From assembly GCA_018267315.1 (NCBI GenBank), contig JAFDYS010000005.1, positions 1-64,000 on the forward strand: 64,000 nucleotides of DNA, written 5' to 3'. This DNA is from Bacteroidota bacterium (GTDB lineage Bacteria; Bacteroidota; Bacteroidia; Chitinophagales; UBA10324). The position numbers were made by a program, and so were the translations under genes. Positions within the stretch are counted from its first letter, which is position 1. Each line of letters starts with the position of its first letter. The notes below the pieces were generated by a model. The model worked only from the letters and a program-made list of their open reading frames with translations. It was not told where the DNA came from and made no database searches. Below are positions 25,641 to 33,655 of this stretch, piece by piece.

Positions 25641-26133
25641 GGTTAATTCATTTTGTCAATTAAAATTAATACACCCTGACTAGTTCGAAGCAATTGTTTG
25701 AGCGTGCGCAGTCACACTGAATAAAACACAAGTAGGCCTGAATTCAAAAAAGTGAAGCAGGGATACAAGATGCGCAGCGGAAGTAACTATCATAAGCACC
25801 TGCTCCGTCTGCTTCCCCTGTTGTACCCATCGCGCTTACCAGCAGTGAAGCCAATGTGGGCTAACGATTCCCATTCGATATTCTGCTTTGTCATCATGCC
25901 TTTCAAAGAACCTTGTGACTGCAGATTATCCACCGGCGAAGCGGGTCTTGAACTTCGCGATTATTAATGGCTTCAAAATGTTTCCAAAAACCGCCTTCCC
26001 GATACTGCAAGCTCAAAAAACCGTTGAATAAAACGGGCGCACTTTGTTTAAAACTTGAAACAAATTAAAGGGACATACAGGGTGATTCAACTATCTTCAT
26101 TCATTAATTCACTCACCCAAAACAACATTCAAC
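25641..26133. other. 493-bp spacer with a possible gene remnant
   Basis: No convincing gene. On the minus strand 25790-25897 reads as a 35-codon frame with protein-like composition (MMTKQNIEWESLAHIG...), open upstream to about 25945 with no start. It may be a decayed gene end. The plus-strand frame over the same bases looks like its shadow. No repeat of the 9-20 kb family is present. Confidence 0.3.
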
Positions 26134-26565
26134 ATGAACACAAAAATGTTACTTGGAACCGTCGTTGGTGGCATTGCCGCCTTCTTGCTGGGCTGGTTGA
26201 TTTTTGGCATCGCCCTGATGTCCTATTATGAATCACATCAAATCGCGTATGAGGGCATGACGAAAGATTCACCCAACCTTCCCTTGCTTTTTATTGCCAA
26301 TCTGTTGTATGCCTCCATCCTCGCAGTAATCATGCACTGGTCAAAAATGACGGGGCTTATGAAAGGCGCGGTGATTGGGGCCGTAATCAGCGGGCTCAAC
26401 ACCTGCTCCATTGATTTATACTTCTACTCCCTGCTGAACTATTTTACAGATTTCACCATCGTTATCGTGGATGTGATTGTCAATATCGTATTTGGCGCGG
26501 TGGTTGGCGCCGTGATTGGCTGGATGATGGGAATGGGAAAGAATGAAGCCGCTGCTGCTTCATAG
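26134..26565 (+). CDS. small four-helix membrane protein
   Basis: A 143-aa protein with four hydrophobic stretches: LGTVVGGIAAFLLGWLIFGIALM, LPLLFIANLLYASILAVIM, GAVIGAVISGLNTCSIDLYF, and VDVIVNIVFGAVVGAVIGWMMGM. The Gly-rich faces suggest tight helix packing. I do not recognise the family beyond a general likeness to DUF1761-like proteins. The gene is followed by a clear terminator. Confidence 0.75.
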   Translation: MNTKMLLGTVVGGIAAFLLGWLIFGIALMSYYESHQIAYEGMTKDSPNLPLLFIANLLYASILAVIMHWSKMTGLMKGAVIGAVISGLNTCSIDLYFYSLLNYFTDFTIVIVDVIVNIVFGAVVGAVIGWMMGMGKNEAAAAS

Positions 26566-26592
26566 CAGTCATTTCCACCACAAACTTTTCGT

Positions 26593-26616
26593 CCTGCTGC
26601 CCTGACGGGCAGCAGG
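26593..26616 (+). terminator. terminator after the membrane-protein gene
   Basis: Perfect 10-bp stem CCTGCTGCCC/GGGCAGCAGG with loop TGAC, then ATATTTATTTC, about 28 bp after the stop at 26565. Confidence 0.7.
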
Positions 26617-26637
26617 ATATTTATTTCTAATAGTGGT

Positions 26638-26645
26638 TACATTTC
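26638..26645 (+). promoter_or_regulatory. -7-like box TACATTTC
   Basis: Differs from TAnnTTTG in the last base and is followed by GC. It lies 16 nt before the ATG at 26662. Confidence 0.35.
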
Positions 26646-26661
26646 GCAAAAATTCATTTTC

Positions 26662-27378
26662 ATGAAGGTCATTGGATTAACCACTTGTCTTCTTCTGTTA
26701 TCGCTCCTGTCGTTTGCACAATTACTTTATCTGAGTGCCGGATCAAATCTTTCCTTCACCAATTGTGCTCCGCTGGATTTTGTTGTGCAGCGTTACAATG
26801 ATACCCGGACCTACCTGAGTGATCCGATGGATGAATTTGATAACATCAGCGGCGTGGGTATCACAGCGGGCATGCTTACCGAGGACGGGCTATTGTTTGA
26901 AATGAGATGGGCCGGAAGAAACCAGGTGGTAAGCGCGCAGGGCATTCCGGCGGGTGAAACGCTGCAGGAACGGGATTTGAAACTTCGTGCAAATTCCTAT
27001 GGCATCGGAATCGGTTATGCCATGCCCAAAGGAAATTTCAGGCCGGGGCTCGACGCATCTATAGATTTCGGCGCCGTTAAAACATATACCCGCACAGGGC
27101 AGGCATCAGAAGTAAGCGGAACAGGATACGATGAAATCACCAATGAGATCAACATAGGTGCCACCATGGCCGGCAATATCTTCATCCTCTTCAACAAGGA
27201 TCAAACGTGGGGCATACTGCTCAAGCCCTATTATCAATACTACTTTTCTAAAAATGATTTTTCAGAACTGAATGCAGCCATCAATCCCAACACGGCTATT
27301 GATGATGATCCGGAAGCTCAGGTGGGCAAGCTCAACAATTACGGGGTGATGATCCTGCTGGTGCTTGGCGGAAAATGA
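26662..27378 (+). CDS. secreted outer-membrane-type protein
   Basis: A 238-aa protein with a signal peptide (LLLLSLLSFAQ). It carries amphipathic beta-strands such as LLYLSAGSNLSFT, GVGITAGMLTEDGLLFEMRWAGR, NSYGIGIGYAMPKGNFRPGLDASIDFGAV, ITNEINIGATMAGNIFILFNK and YGVMILLVLGGK, consistent with a small barrel. The family is not recognised. Confidence 0.7.
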   Translation: MKVIGLTTCLLLLSLLSFAQLLYLSAGSNLSFTNCAPLDFVVQRYNDTRTYLSDPMDEFDNISGVGITAGMLTEDGLLFEMRWAGRNQVVSAQGIPAGETLQERDLKLRANSYGIGIGYAMPKGNFRPGLDASIDFGAVKTYTRTGQASEVSGTGYDEITNEINIGATMAGNIFILFNKDQTWGILLKPYYQYYFSKNDFSELNAAINPNTAIDDDPEAQVGKLNNYGVMILLVLGGK

Positions 27379-27387
27379 GTTGAACGC

Positions 27388-29202
27388 TCATGCAACAACC
27401 GGCGGCTGCAGAGTAACAGGAAATTTCCGGAGTGCGGCTTCACGCAGGTTGGCTGATCGCGTGAACTCATTGTCAAATACTCCCGATGCATTGAACATGA
27501 TAAATGACTTTAGCCATTCTTTGAATTTGGGATAGAACTCACTCAGCAAACTTTCATCGAAAGGAAATTTGAAGTTCAAGCCCCAGTGAGGCCGGCCTTT
27601 TTGAATCTTTAAGAATGTCTGCAGGTATTCAAACAACTCCATTTCTCTTTTGTCATCGTCGGGGTTGAGACTGTTCACACGGAGAATCTCGAGGTAGCAC
27701 CATTCATTTATCGTTTGCCCGAGATGCTCAAAATAATTGGGAGCCAGATACACTTTCGACGGGCGAACAAACCGCAATGCCATCGGTGAGTTCAAATAGA
27801 ATCCCCTGCCGCTTTCGGCCTCATGCTGCATGATGCCCGTGATGGCATCCACTACATCCGTGATTTTCTCCACGGGAAAAGCAAACTCGATGGCCGTTCC
27901 GATGGGTTTCAGTTTTCCGGAACCTGCATTCCACACTTTGTAACAGGCATCGGTAAAGCCCCCGCCTTTCTTCTGATTGTCATTTTGATTTTTCAGCGCA
28001 GCTTCAATCAAACCCACCGGTGGAAATGCCCCGTCATTCGCCAACCGGCGGATGAAACCAACAGAGAGTTTGCTGTTTGAAAAAATCTGCGGCCATAATT
28101 TTCTGCGGTTGTCTTTCTTGCCAGAACCCGGATCGTGCGTGGGAGCCGTTTCCTTCAGCATCACCGAAATATTCTTTTTCCCTTTTCGCTTGTATGGGTT
28201 CACTTGCAGATAAACAAATTTCTCATCGCTCAAATCAGCCGGCAGCATGCCGCCGTGAATCCGTGCTTTCAAGTCAGCATTCCACCCGGCTTTGATATAG
28301 CTGGCCTCTTCGTGAAGCAGGGTGAAAGGTTTCACTTCGAGAATCACTGACCAGATAATACCGAAGCAGCCCATGCTCACCACAGTGGAATAAAAACAAT
28401 CATCATCCTGGATGAGACTAACCGGAATTTCATTGGCATGCTGCTGAAAGTATTGCGCATGTTTCTGCGGATCGGTGATGCCGTTTGCCGGTTCAATGCG
28501 GAAAACCCTCCCGCCTGAAGCCACCAGCACCAGTGAACGGATCATATCATGGTAGGCGCTGTGAATACCACCGCTGCCATGTGTACCGGTTGAGAATGCG
28601 CCGGCAAACGCCTGCACATCGCCGCCGCCCATGTTGAACATGCGGCGGTTGCCGGTTACCTTGTTGGTGCCGAATTGAAGGATGTGATTGATGGATTCAA
28701 TTTTCAACCCGGCGGGAATGTTGGCGTACTGATCTCTGTTTACTGTGGCCTTAAGTAAATCGAGCGGTTGCTGGTCTATGTCGCCGGTGAAGTTGTCGCT
28801 GTTGTAACCGGTGCATTCCTTCATATTTACGTAGCAGTGATCGGCCTGATCCACGGTAGAAAATGAATGACACGCCCCGATGCCGCGGATACGTTTCTGA
28901 TTTTGTTCAGCCCATTGCACGGCATTCACCGTTCCGCGCAGGGAGAGTGGCGAAATAATCTGCACATCATGTACAAAATGCCACGTGCCTGAAGGGTTGC
29001 TCACCTTCATGAACGGAGATAACCTGAACTCAAGATTTCCCTGCACTGCACCGGGATCAATTTGCACTTCATGCTGCATGGCTGCCGCATCAAGAGCAGC
29101 GAAATCTTCAGATTCATTTTCGAGAAGATCGGCCAGTTGATCGATCATCTTGTCCTGATCTTTCAGTGCGGCAATGTCATTGACTTTGGATTGAAGGGAC
29201 AT
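27388..29202 (-). CDS. FAD-binding oxidoreductase, aldonolactone-oxidase-like
   Basis: A 604-aa flavoprotein. The FAD-binding (PCMH-type) domain contains RIRGIGACHSFST and GGGDVQAFAGAFSTGTHGSG, the FAD phosphate-binding GTHGSG pattern. The C-terminal part has GRPHWGLNF, the HW motif of sugar-lactone oxidases (D-arabinono/L-gulono-lactone type). It would oxidise a sugar lactone or alcohol, with O2 or another acceptor. No signal peptide was seen, so it should act in the cytoplasm. The N-terminal ~70 residues are additional and acidic. The exact substrate is undetermined. Confidence 0.82.
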   Translation of the reverse strand: MSLQSKVNDIAALKDQDKMIDQLADLLENESEDFAALDAAAMQHEVQIDPGAVQGNLEFRLSPFMKVSNPSGTWHFVHDVQIISPLSLRGTVNAVQWAEQNQKRIRGIGACHSFSTVDQADHCYVNMKECTGYNSDNFTGDIDQQPLDLLKATVNRDQYANIPAGLKIESINHILQFGTNKVTGNRRMFNMGGGDVQAFAGAFSTGTHGSGGIHSAYHDMIRSLVLVASGGRVFRIEPANGITDPQKHAQYFQQHANEIPVSLIQDDDCFYSTVVSMGCFGIIWSVILEVKPFTLLHEEASYIKAGWNADLKARIHGGMLPADLSDEKFVYLQVNPYKRKGKKNISVMLKETAPTHDPGSGKKDNRRKLWPQIFSNSKLSVGFIRRLANDGAFPPVGLIEAALKNQNDNQKKGGGFTDACYKVWNAGSGKLKPIGTAIEFAFPVEKITDVVDAITGIMQHEAESGRGFYLNSPMALRFVRPSKVYLAPNYFEHLGQTINEWCYLEILRVNSLNPDDDKREMELFEYLQTFLKIQKGRPHWGLNFKFPFDESLLSEFYPKFKEWLKSFIMFNASGVFDNEFTRSANLREAALRKFPVTLQPPVVA

Positions 29203-29302
29203 AAGCAGTGAATTAAAATGGGAGAATGAAACTACGTCAAAGCCGGCAATGTGACTTTCAGCAAAACATTAAAAGCAGTAATCCTAACCAGATTGGAAAT
29301 AG

Positions 29303-30856
29303 TTACCGCTTATCCACGGCAATCACCATGGCCACTACACCATCTTTTGCATCATCCGTTTCGAATCGGATGTTTGCGCCATCGGAGTCAAAACGAACTC
29401 CGCTGATCAGCTGATTCTTTAATGCCGATGACACCCGCTGCTCATAACTGCCCTGCTGACTATTGATGGATTCATTGAGGGCCTTGAAATCAATCGGCTG
29501 CTTGGTCACTACAATGGCCATATAATCTTTGTTGCCAAATTCATCAGCGAGCATGGAATAATCTTTTGGAAACAACCGGGTGCCTGTGATACCGCAATAA
29601 GGTGAATGCTTGGGTGTATAAGGAAAGAGCACATAGCTTGACCGATCCGTGTCCTGCGCAAAGATGTAGGTGTAACAATCGAGCGAGTTGGTCACTTCCA
29701 TTTTGAACTTGGTGCCTTTCACAATGGCCGAACTTGTTTCAAACGTGATTCCGCTCTTGTACTCAACCGGGATATTCTGTTTGGTGCTGTTATCAATCAA
29801 TCCAAACTGCACCGAGAGTTTGTCGGTAAGCGGCTTATCAGCACTGCCCATCGGGTGAACACCGTATGCTTCCTTAGCGAAGTAGGCGAAATCTTTGTAC
29901 CGTACCCACGCACGTCCGTTCTTCCCCCATTCCGGTCCCCAACTGTTTTGAATGAGGAATGCACCATTGCCGGTTCCTGTACCGAATTTGTAATCATCAT
30001 ATCCCACAATGCACATGCAGTGTCCGCCGAAACCCATCATATCATAATCAGAAGAAGCGGGAATCCACATTTCCCGACCTACCATATCCTGCATGAAGCT
30101 GCCGCCCACCATCATGCCGACCACTACCGGCGCGCCCTGCGCGAGGTTTTGCTTGATGGCTAACAGATCGGGCTCCTGCGTATCTCCGTTCGTAAGCCGG
30201 TTATATCCATACATGCGGAACTGGGAAGCGGCCTGCTTCTGTGACTGGCTGGGTTCGGTTGAACAATCCTGATCATTGTATGGAAACTGAGCGAGAGGAA
30301 ACGATCCCACCTTCGTCATTACCTGCATGGCATCTTCAATCAATGCGCCCTGGCATCCCTGCACCCCGATCTGGTTATACAGAAACGACGGACTGAAAAC
30401 AATCTGATCGGGATCCTGCCCCGTTCGCTCGGCTTCGAGTACCGTGCGGGCGCAATATGCATTTCCCCACCCAACACAGGATCCCTGCTGACCCTGGTTG
30501 CCCGGTGTGGGGCAGTATTTTTCCAGCGATATACTTTCAGGCAACGGGTTTTTTACATTATCAGCCAACGGTTCAAAAATTTCTGTGGCATCATATTGCT
30601 GCGGATCGAAATTGGCGCCCGTGTTAAACGTCATGGATGCAACCTGTTGCATGCAGCCCTTTCCTCCGAAAATGTAAACCGCAATGGCAATCACAATCAC
30701 CACGATGAGCAGCTTCGGATTTTTTCCGAGCAACATGAGCAACGCGCCAATTATGCCGCCACCAATGTTTCCGCCCCCGCCACCCCGGCGGCCACCACCA
30801 CCCGGAGAATTATCGGGCTGCGATTGATTATCGTCTTCAACCATCCTGATCGGCAT
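29303..30856 (-). CDS. membrane-anchored C1 (papain-like) cysteine peptidase
   Basis: A 517-aa protein. A Gly-rich cytoplasmic N-terminus is followed by one transmembrane helix (about residues 43-65, LLIVVIVIAIAVYIFGG). The papain fold carries the oxyanion Gln and nucleophile in GQQGSCVGWG (Cys127), catalytic His279 in GGHCMCIVGYDD and Asn304 in IQNSWGPEWG, so it is probably active outside the cytoplasmic membrane. A C-terminal domain (~150 aa; KMEVTNSLDCYTYIFAQDTDRSSYVLFPY) resembles DUF4384-like modules. Its target is unknown. Confidence 0.88.
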   Translation of the reverse strand: MPIRMVEDDNQSQPDNSPGGGGRRGGGGGNIGGGIIGALLMLLGKNPKLLIVVIVIAIAVYIFGGKGCMQQVASMTFNTGANFDPQQYDATEIFEPLADNVKNPLPESISLEKYCPTPGNQGQQGSCVGWGNAYCARTVLEAERTGQDPDQIVFSPSFLYNQIGVQGCQGALIEDAMQVMTKVGSFPLAQFPYNDQDCSTEPSQSQKQAASQFRMYGYNRLTNGDTQEPDLLAIKQNLAQGAPVVVGMMVGGSFMQDMVGREMWIPASSDYDMMGFGGHCMCIVGYDDYKFGTGTGNGAFLIQNSWGPEWGKNGRAWVRYKDFAYFAKEAYGVHPMGSADKPLTDKLSVQFGLIDNSTKQNIPVEYKSGITFETSSAIVKGTKFKMEVTNSLDCYTYIFAQDTDRSSYVLFPYTPKHSPYCGITGTRLFPKDYSMLADEFGNKDYMAIVVTKQPIDFKALNESINSQQGSYEQRVSSALKNQLISGVRFDSDGANIRFETDDAKDGVVAMVIAVDKR

Positions 30857-30940
30857 ATGATGTGAGTTTAGAGTTTAAGATTTAAGGTTTCGGATTTCGC
30901 CTGTGGCTGATGTTCTCATTTGTGGTGAACAACCTAATGA

Positions 30941-31288
30941 CTACCGGACCTTTCGCTTTCTTCCGATAAATTTCATAAAAGCAAACCACTTTCGTTCACC
31001 GAGGTAATTCATTTGCGAATCATGAGCGTAGGCCTCCCTTTCAAAAACAATGTTAAGATATGCCTCACGGTGATTGCCATATCGCGCCCGGTTCACAAGG
31101 TAGTCCAGAAGATAAAGCATGTAAAAAGGAATGATGAGCAGTTCGAGTTGCTGGCGGTGATGGATGCGCTCGTGGTTCATAATCACCGCATCGTTTTTCA
31201 TTTCTTCATGGCGAAGCAAAATGAAAGGATACAAAGCCATTCCCTTCACATGCATTTTCCTGTAAACAATCACGGATGACATTCTCAT
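30941..31288 (-). CDS. small HExxH-containing protein
   Basis: A 115-aa protein carrying HERIH in IMNHERIHHRQQLELLIIPFYMLYLLDYLV, and FEREAYAHD further on, which would fit a zinc site with a third Glu ligand. The hydrophobic helix after the motif suggests membrane contact. I have seen this layout as an uncharacterised Bacteroidota family, so a minimal metallopeptidase is plausible but unproven. It is downstream of the DUF1015 gene on the same strand. Confidence 0.65.
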   Translation of the reverse strand: MRMSSVIVYRKMHVKGMALYPFILLRHEEMKNDAVIMNHERIHHRQQLELLIIPFYMLYLLDYLVNRARYGNHREAYLNIVFEREAYAHDSQMNYLGERKWFAFMKFIGRKRKVR

Positions 31289-31324
31289 GATGCTGATAAC
31301 AAAGCAATGAAGTATTTACCAATT

Positions 31325-32569
31325 CTAAAACTCCATTCTGAATACTACCAGCCCGCTCATGAGCTTCGGTTCAAACCAGGTGGATTTGGGCGGCATTACT
31401 TCTCCCGCATCGCTTACGGAAATCAATTCCTCCATCGAAACCGGGAATAAGGAAAATGCAACCGAAGCTTTGCCTTTGAGTACGCGGCGTTCAAGCTCTC
31501 GCAATCCTTTCACGCCAGGGATGAAATCAATATTCTTATCGGTGCGCGGGTCCTTGATTCCGAAAATGGGTTCGAGAATATTATCCTGCAGAATGGAAAC
31601 ATCAAGCGAGCTGATGGGATCACCGGCAAATGTTTCGGGCTTTGCTTTCAGTTTGTACCACTTGCCGTTGACGAACATGCCGAAGCGGTGCGGCTTGGAT
31701 GGCCCGTAGGGATTCCGCACAGCCAGTTCAACAAAAAATTTCTCGCTTATTTTTTTTACCAGGGTTTTCTCATCAAGCCCTGCCATGCTTTTGACGATAC
31801 GGTTGTAATCGAAGATCCGCAGTTGGTTTGACGGCAACAGGCACGTGAGAAAATAATTGTAATCACGCGGTGCTACCGGATCAGGATGCTGTTCCTTCAC
31901 CTTCTTCGCATACTGCGATGCGGCCACGGCCCGATGGTGCCCGTCAGCAATGTATGCGGCCGAAACCTTTTTGTCGAACAAAGCCACGAATTTCTCAATG
32001 GTCGCTTTGTCTTTGATGATCCAGAGATTCTGCCTTACGCCCGTTTCAGAAATAAAATCATAATCGGGTTTCTGAATGGTGAGCTTATCCACCAGTTCAT
32101 CAATTTCCGTTACGGGCCGATAAGCAAGGAAGACCGGGTTGGAATTGAGTTTGGTGTTTTCAATGTGAATGACATTCTCGAGTTCCTTTTCCGGTCTGGT
32201 GTGCTCATGCTTCTTTATGTGCCCTTCATCATAGTCGTGGATATTCATACAACAGATGAGGCCGGTTTGTACGCGCTCATCCATGATCATACGATAGATG
32301 TAGAGGCACGGTGTGATGTCGCGGATGAGTACGCCCTCATCAATCATCTTTTCAAAATAGTCGCGCGCGAAATCGAAGAGCTGCTGATCCGTTTTGGCTA
32401 CATCATCCGGGAAATTGATGCGCGGCTTCACTACATGAGCAAACGAATAGGGATTGGTGCGGGCCGCCCGTTTACGGTCCGGTTCATTCAACAGGTTGTT
32501 CGGCAGCAGGGCCACTTTCGGCGCCAGCTCCGGCAAAGGACGATATCCTTTAAAGGGTTTAATATCCAT
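31325..32569 (-). CDS. DUF1015 family protein
   Basis: A 414-aa protein with the family layout: IKPFKGYRPLPELAPKVALLP at the start, then NPYSFAHVVKP, and the conserved middle VSAAYIADGHHRAVAAS (His-His) and YNYFLTCLLPSNQLRIFDYNRIV. The biochemical role is not established; it is commonly encoded beside serA and serC in Bacteroidota and other phyla, which hints at serine or one-carbon metabolism. It starts 39 bp after the end of serA, so the two are probably co-transcribed. A TATATTCG box (about 32594-32601, minus strand), inside the serA 3' end, may give extra transcription. Confidence 0.9.
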   Translation of the reverse strand: MDIKPFKGYRPLPELAPKVALLPNNLLNEPDRKRAARTNPYSFAHVVKPRINFPDDVAKTDQQLFDFARDYFEKMIDEGVLIRDITPCLYIYRMIMDERVQTGLICCMNIHDYDEGHIKKHEHTRPEKELENVIHIENTKLNSNPVFLAYRPVTEIDELVDKLTIQKPDYDFISETGVRQNLWIIKDKATIEKFVALFDKKVSAAYIADGHHRAVAASQYAKKVKEQHPDPVAPRDYNYFLTCLLPSNQLRIFDYNRIVKSMAGLDEKTLVKKISEKFFVELAVRNPYGPSKPHRFGMFVNGKWYKLKAKPETFAGDPISSLDVSILQDNILEPIFGIKDPRTDKNIDFIPGVKGLRELERRVLKGKASVAFSLFPVSMEELISVSDAGEVMPPKSTWFEPKLMSGLVVFRMEF

Positions 32570-32608
32570 GAACCAATAACAGTGCGGATCGGCTTCGAAT
32601 ATACTTCT

Positions 32609-33553
32609 TCAGGCATTGAAGAAAGCAGTAATGATATCAACCACTTCCTTGCCGATACGTTCCTGCGCTTCCTTAGTGGAAGCCCCGATGTGCGGCGTAA
32701 GTGAAACTTTCGGGTGTGAAAGCAACGCCGCATTTTTTGTCGGCTCTTCTTCGTAAACATCCAAACCTGCAAATGCCACTTTCCCTGCGTTCAGGTTTTC
32801 AAGCAGCACATGCTCTTTAATCACACCGCCGCGGGCGCAGTTGATGATGCCCACTCCTTGTTTCATTTTGGAAAAATCTTCAGCATTCAGTACTTCCGTG
32901 CTGCCTGCGGCATGAATGGAAATAAAATCAGATGATTGAAGCACTACCTCTTTAGAAACGGTAGTAATGGCTATGTTCACATCATTCCCGCCAACCGATA
33001 TTTTCAGTGCTGCATTTTTCACATATGGATCAAATGCCGAAATATTCATCCCGATGCCCAGTCCAATCTTGGCCGTTTCCTGTCCGATGTTTCCGAAGCC
33101 GATAAGCCCGAGTGTTTTCCCCCTGAGCTCAATGCCACCGGCATATTTTTTTTTAAGGTCATTGAATTGCGATAGACCATTGACCGGCATCTGCCGGTTT
33201 GAATCGTTCAGAAAACGAACGGCGCCAAACAAATGAGCAAATACGAGTTCAGCAACAGAAAGCGACGAAGCACGCGGGGTGTTCTTCACGGTAATGCCTT
33301 TTGATTGGGCATACTCCACATCAATGTTATCGAGCCCAACTCCTCCGCGTATGATGAGTTTCGTTCTCGTGATAACATCAATGAGTGGCTTCCGTACCTT
33401 GGTGGCGCTGCGTACGGTCAGCACATCGTATTCATTTATTTTGGAAGGAAGTTCTTCCTGCGGAACTTTTGCGGTGATCAATTCAAACCCCGCTTGCTGC
33501 AATGCCTGAAGAGCCGCGTTCTCCATGCCGTCATTCGCCAATATCCTTTTCAT
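32609..33553 (-). CDS. serA: D-3-phosphoglycerate dehydrogenase (short form)
   Basis: First step of serine synthesis: NAD-dependent oxidation of 3-phosphoglycerate. The 314-aa length shows the short form without the C-terminal ACT domain, so allosteric feedback by serine through ACT is unlikely. The Rossmann motif GKTLGLIGFGNIGQETAKIG is clear. NCARGGVIKE carries the catalytic Arg, and SLTPHIGASTKEAQ contains the catalytic His. The pair of DUF1015 and serC genes supports this substrate over other 2-hydroxyacids. Confidence 0.92.
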   Translation of the reverse strand: MKRILANDGMENAALQALQQAGFELITAKVPQEELPSKINEYDVLTVRSATKVRKPLIDVITRTKLIIRGGVGLDNIDVEYAQSKGITVKNTPRASSLSVAELVFAHLFGAVRFLNDSNRQMPVNGLSQFNDLKKKYAGGIELRGKTLGLIGFGNIGQETAKIGLGIGMNISAFDPYVKNAALKISVGGNDVNIAITTVSKEVVLQSSDFISIHAAGSTEVLNAEDFSKMKQGVGIINCARGGVIKEHVLLENLNAGKVAFAGLDVYEEEPTKNAALLSHPKVSLTPHIGASTKEAQERIGKEVVDIITAFFNA

Positions 33554-33568
33554 AAGAACAATTTGCGG

Positions 33569-33576
33569 CGAATGTA
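33569..33576 (-). promoter_or_regulatory. -7-like box TACATTCG before serA
   Basis: On the minus strand TACATTCGCCGC lies 15 nt before the ATG at 33553. One base differs from TAnnTTTG, but the GCCGC tail recurs at other promoters in this window. Confidence 0.45.
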
Positions 33577-33655
33577 GAAAAACAGGGAAATAAAATTCCT
33601 GACTTCAAGCGGTGACGAAGCATTCACAGGAATATTACCAACCCGGAGAGTACAT

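Noticed and set aside
25752-25967. 71-codon plus-strand frame as a gene.
   Set aside because: Its composition looks unnatural and the opposite strand of the same bases looks more protein-like; no promoter or start context.
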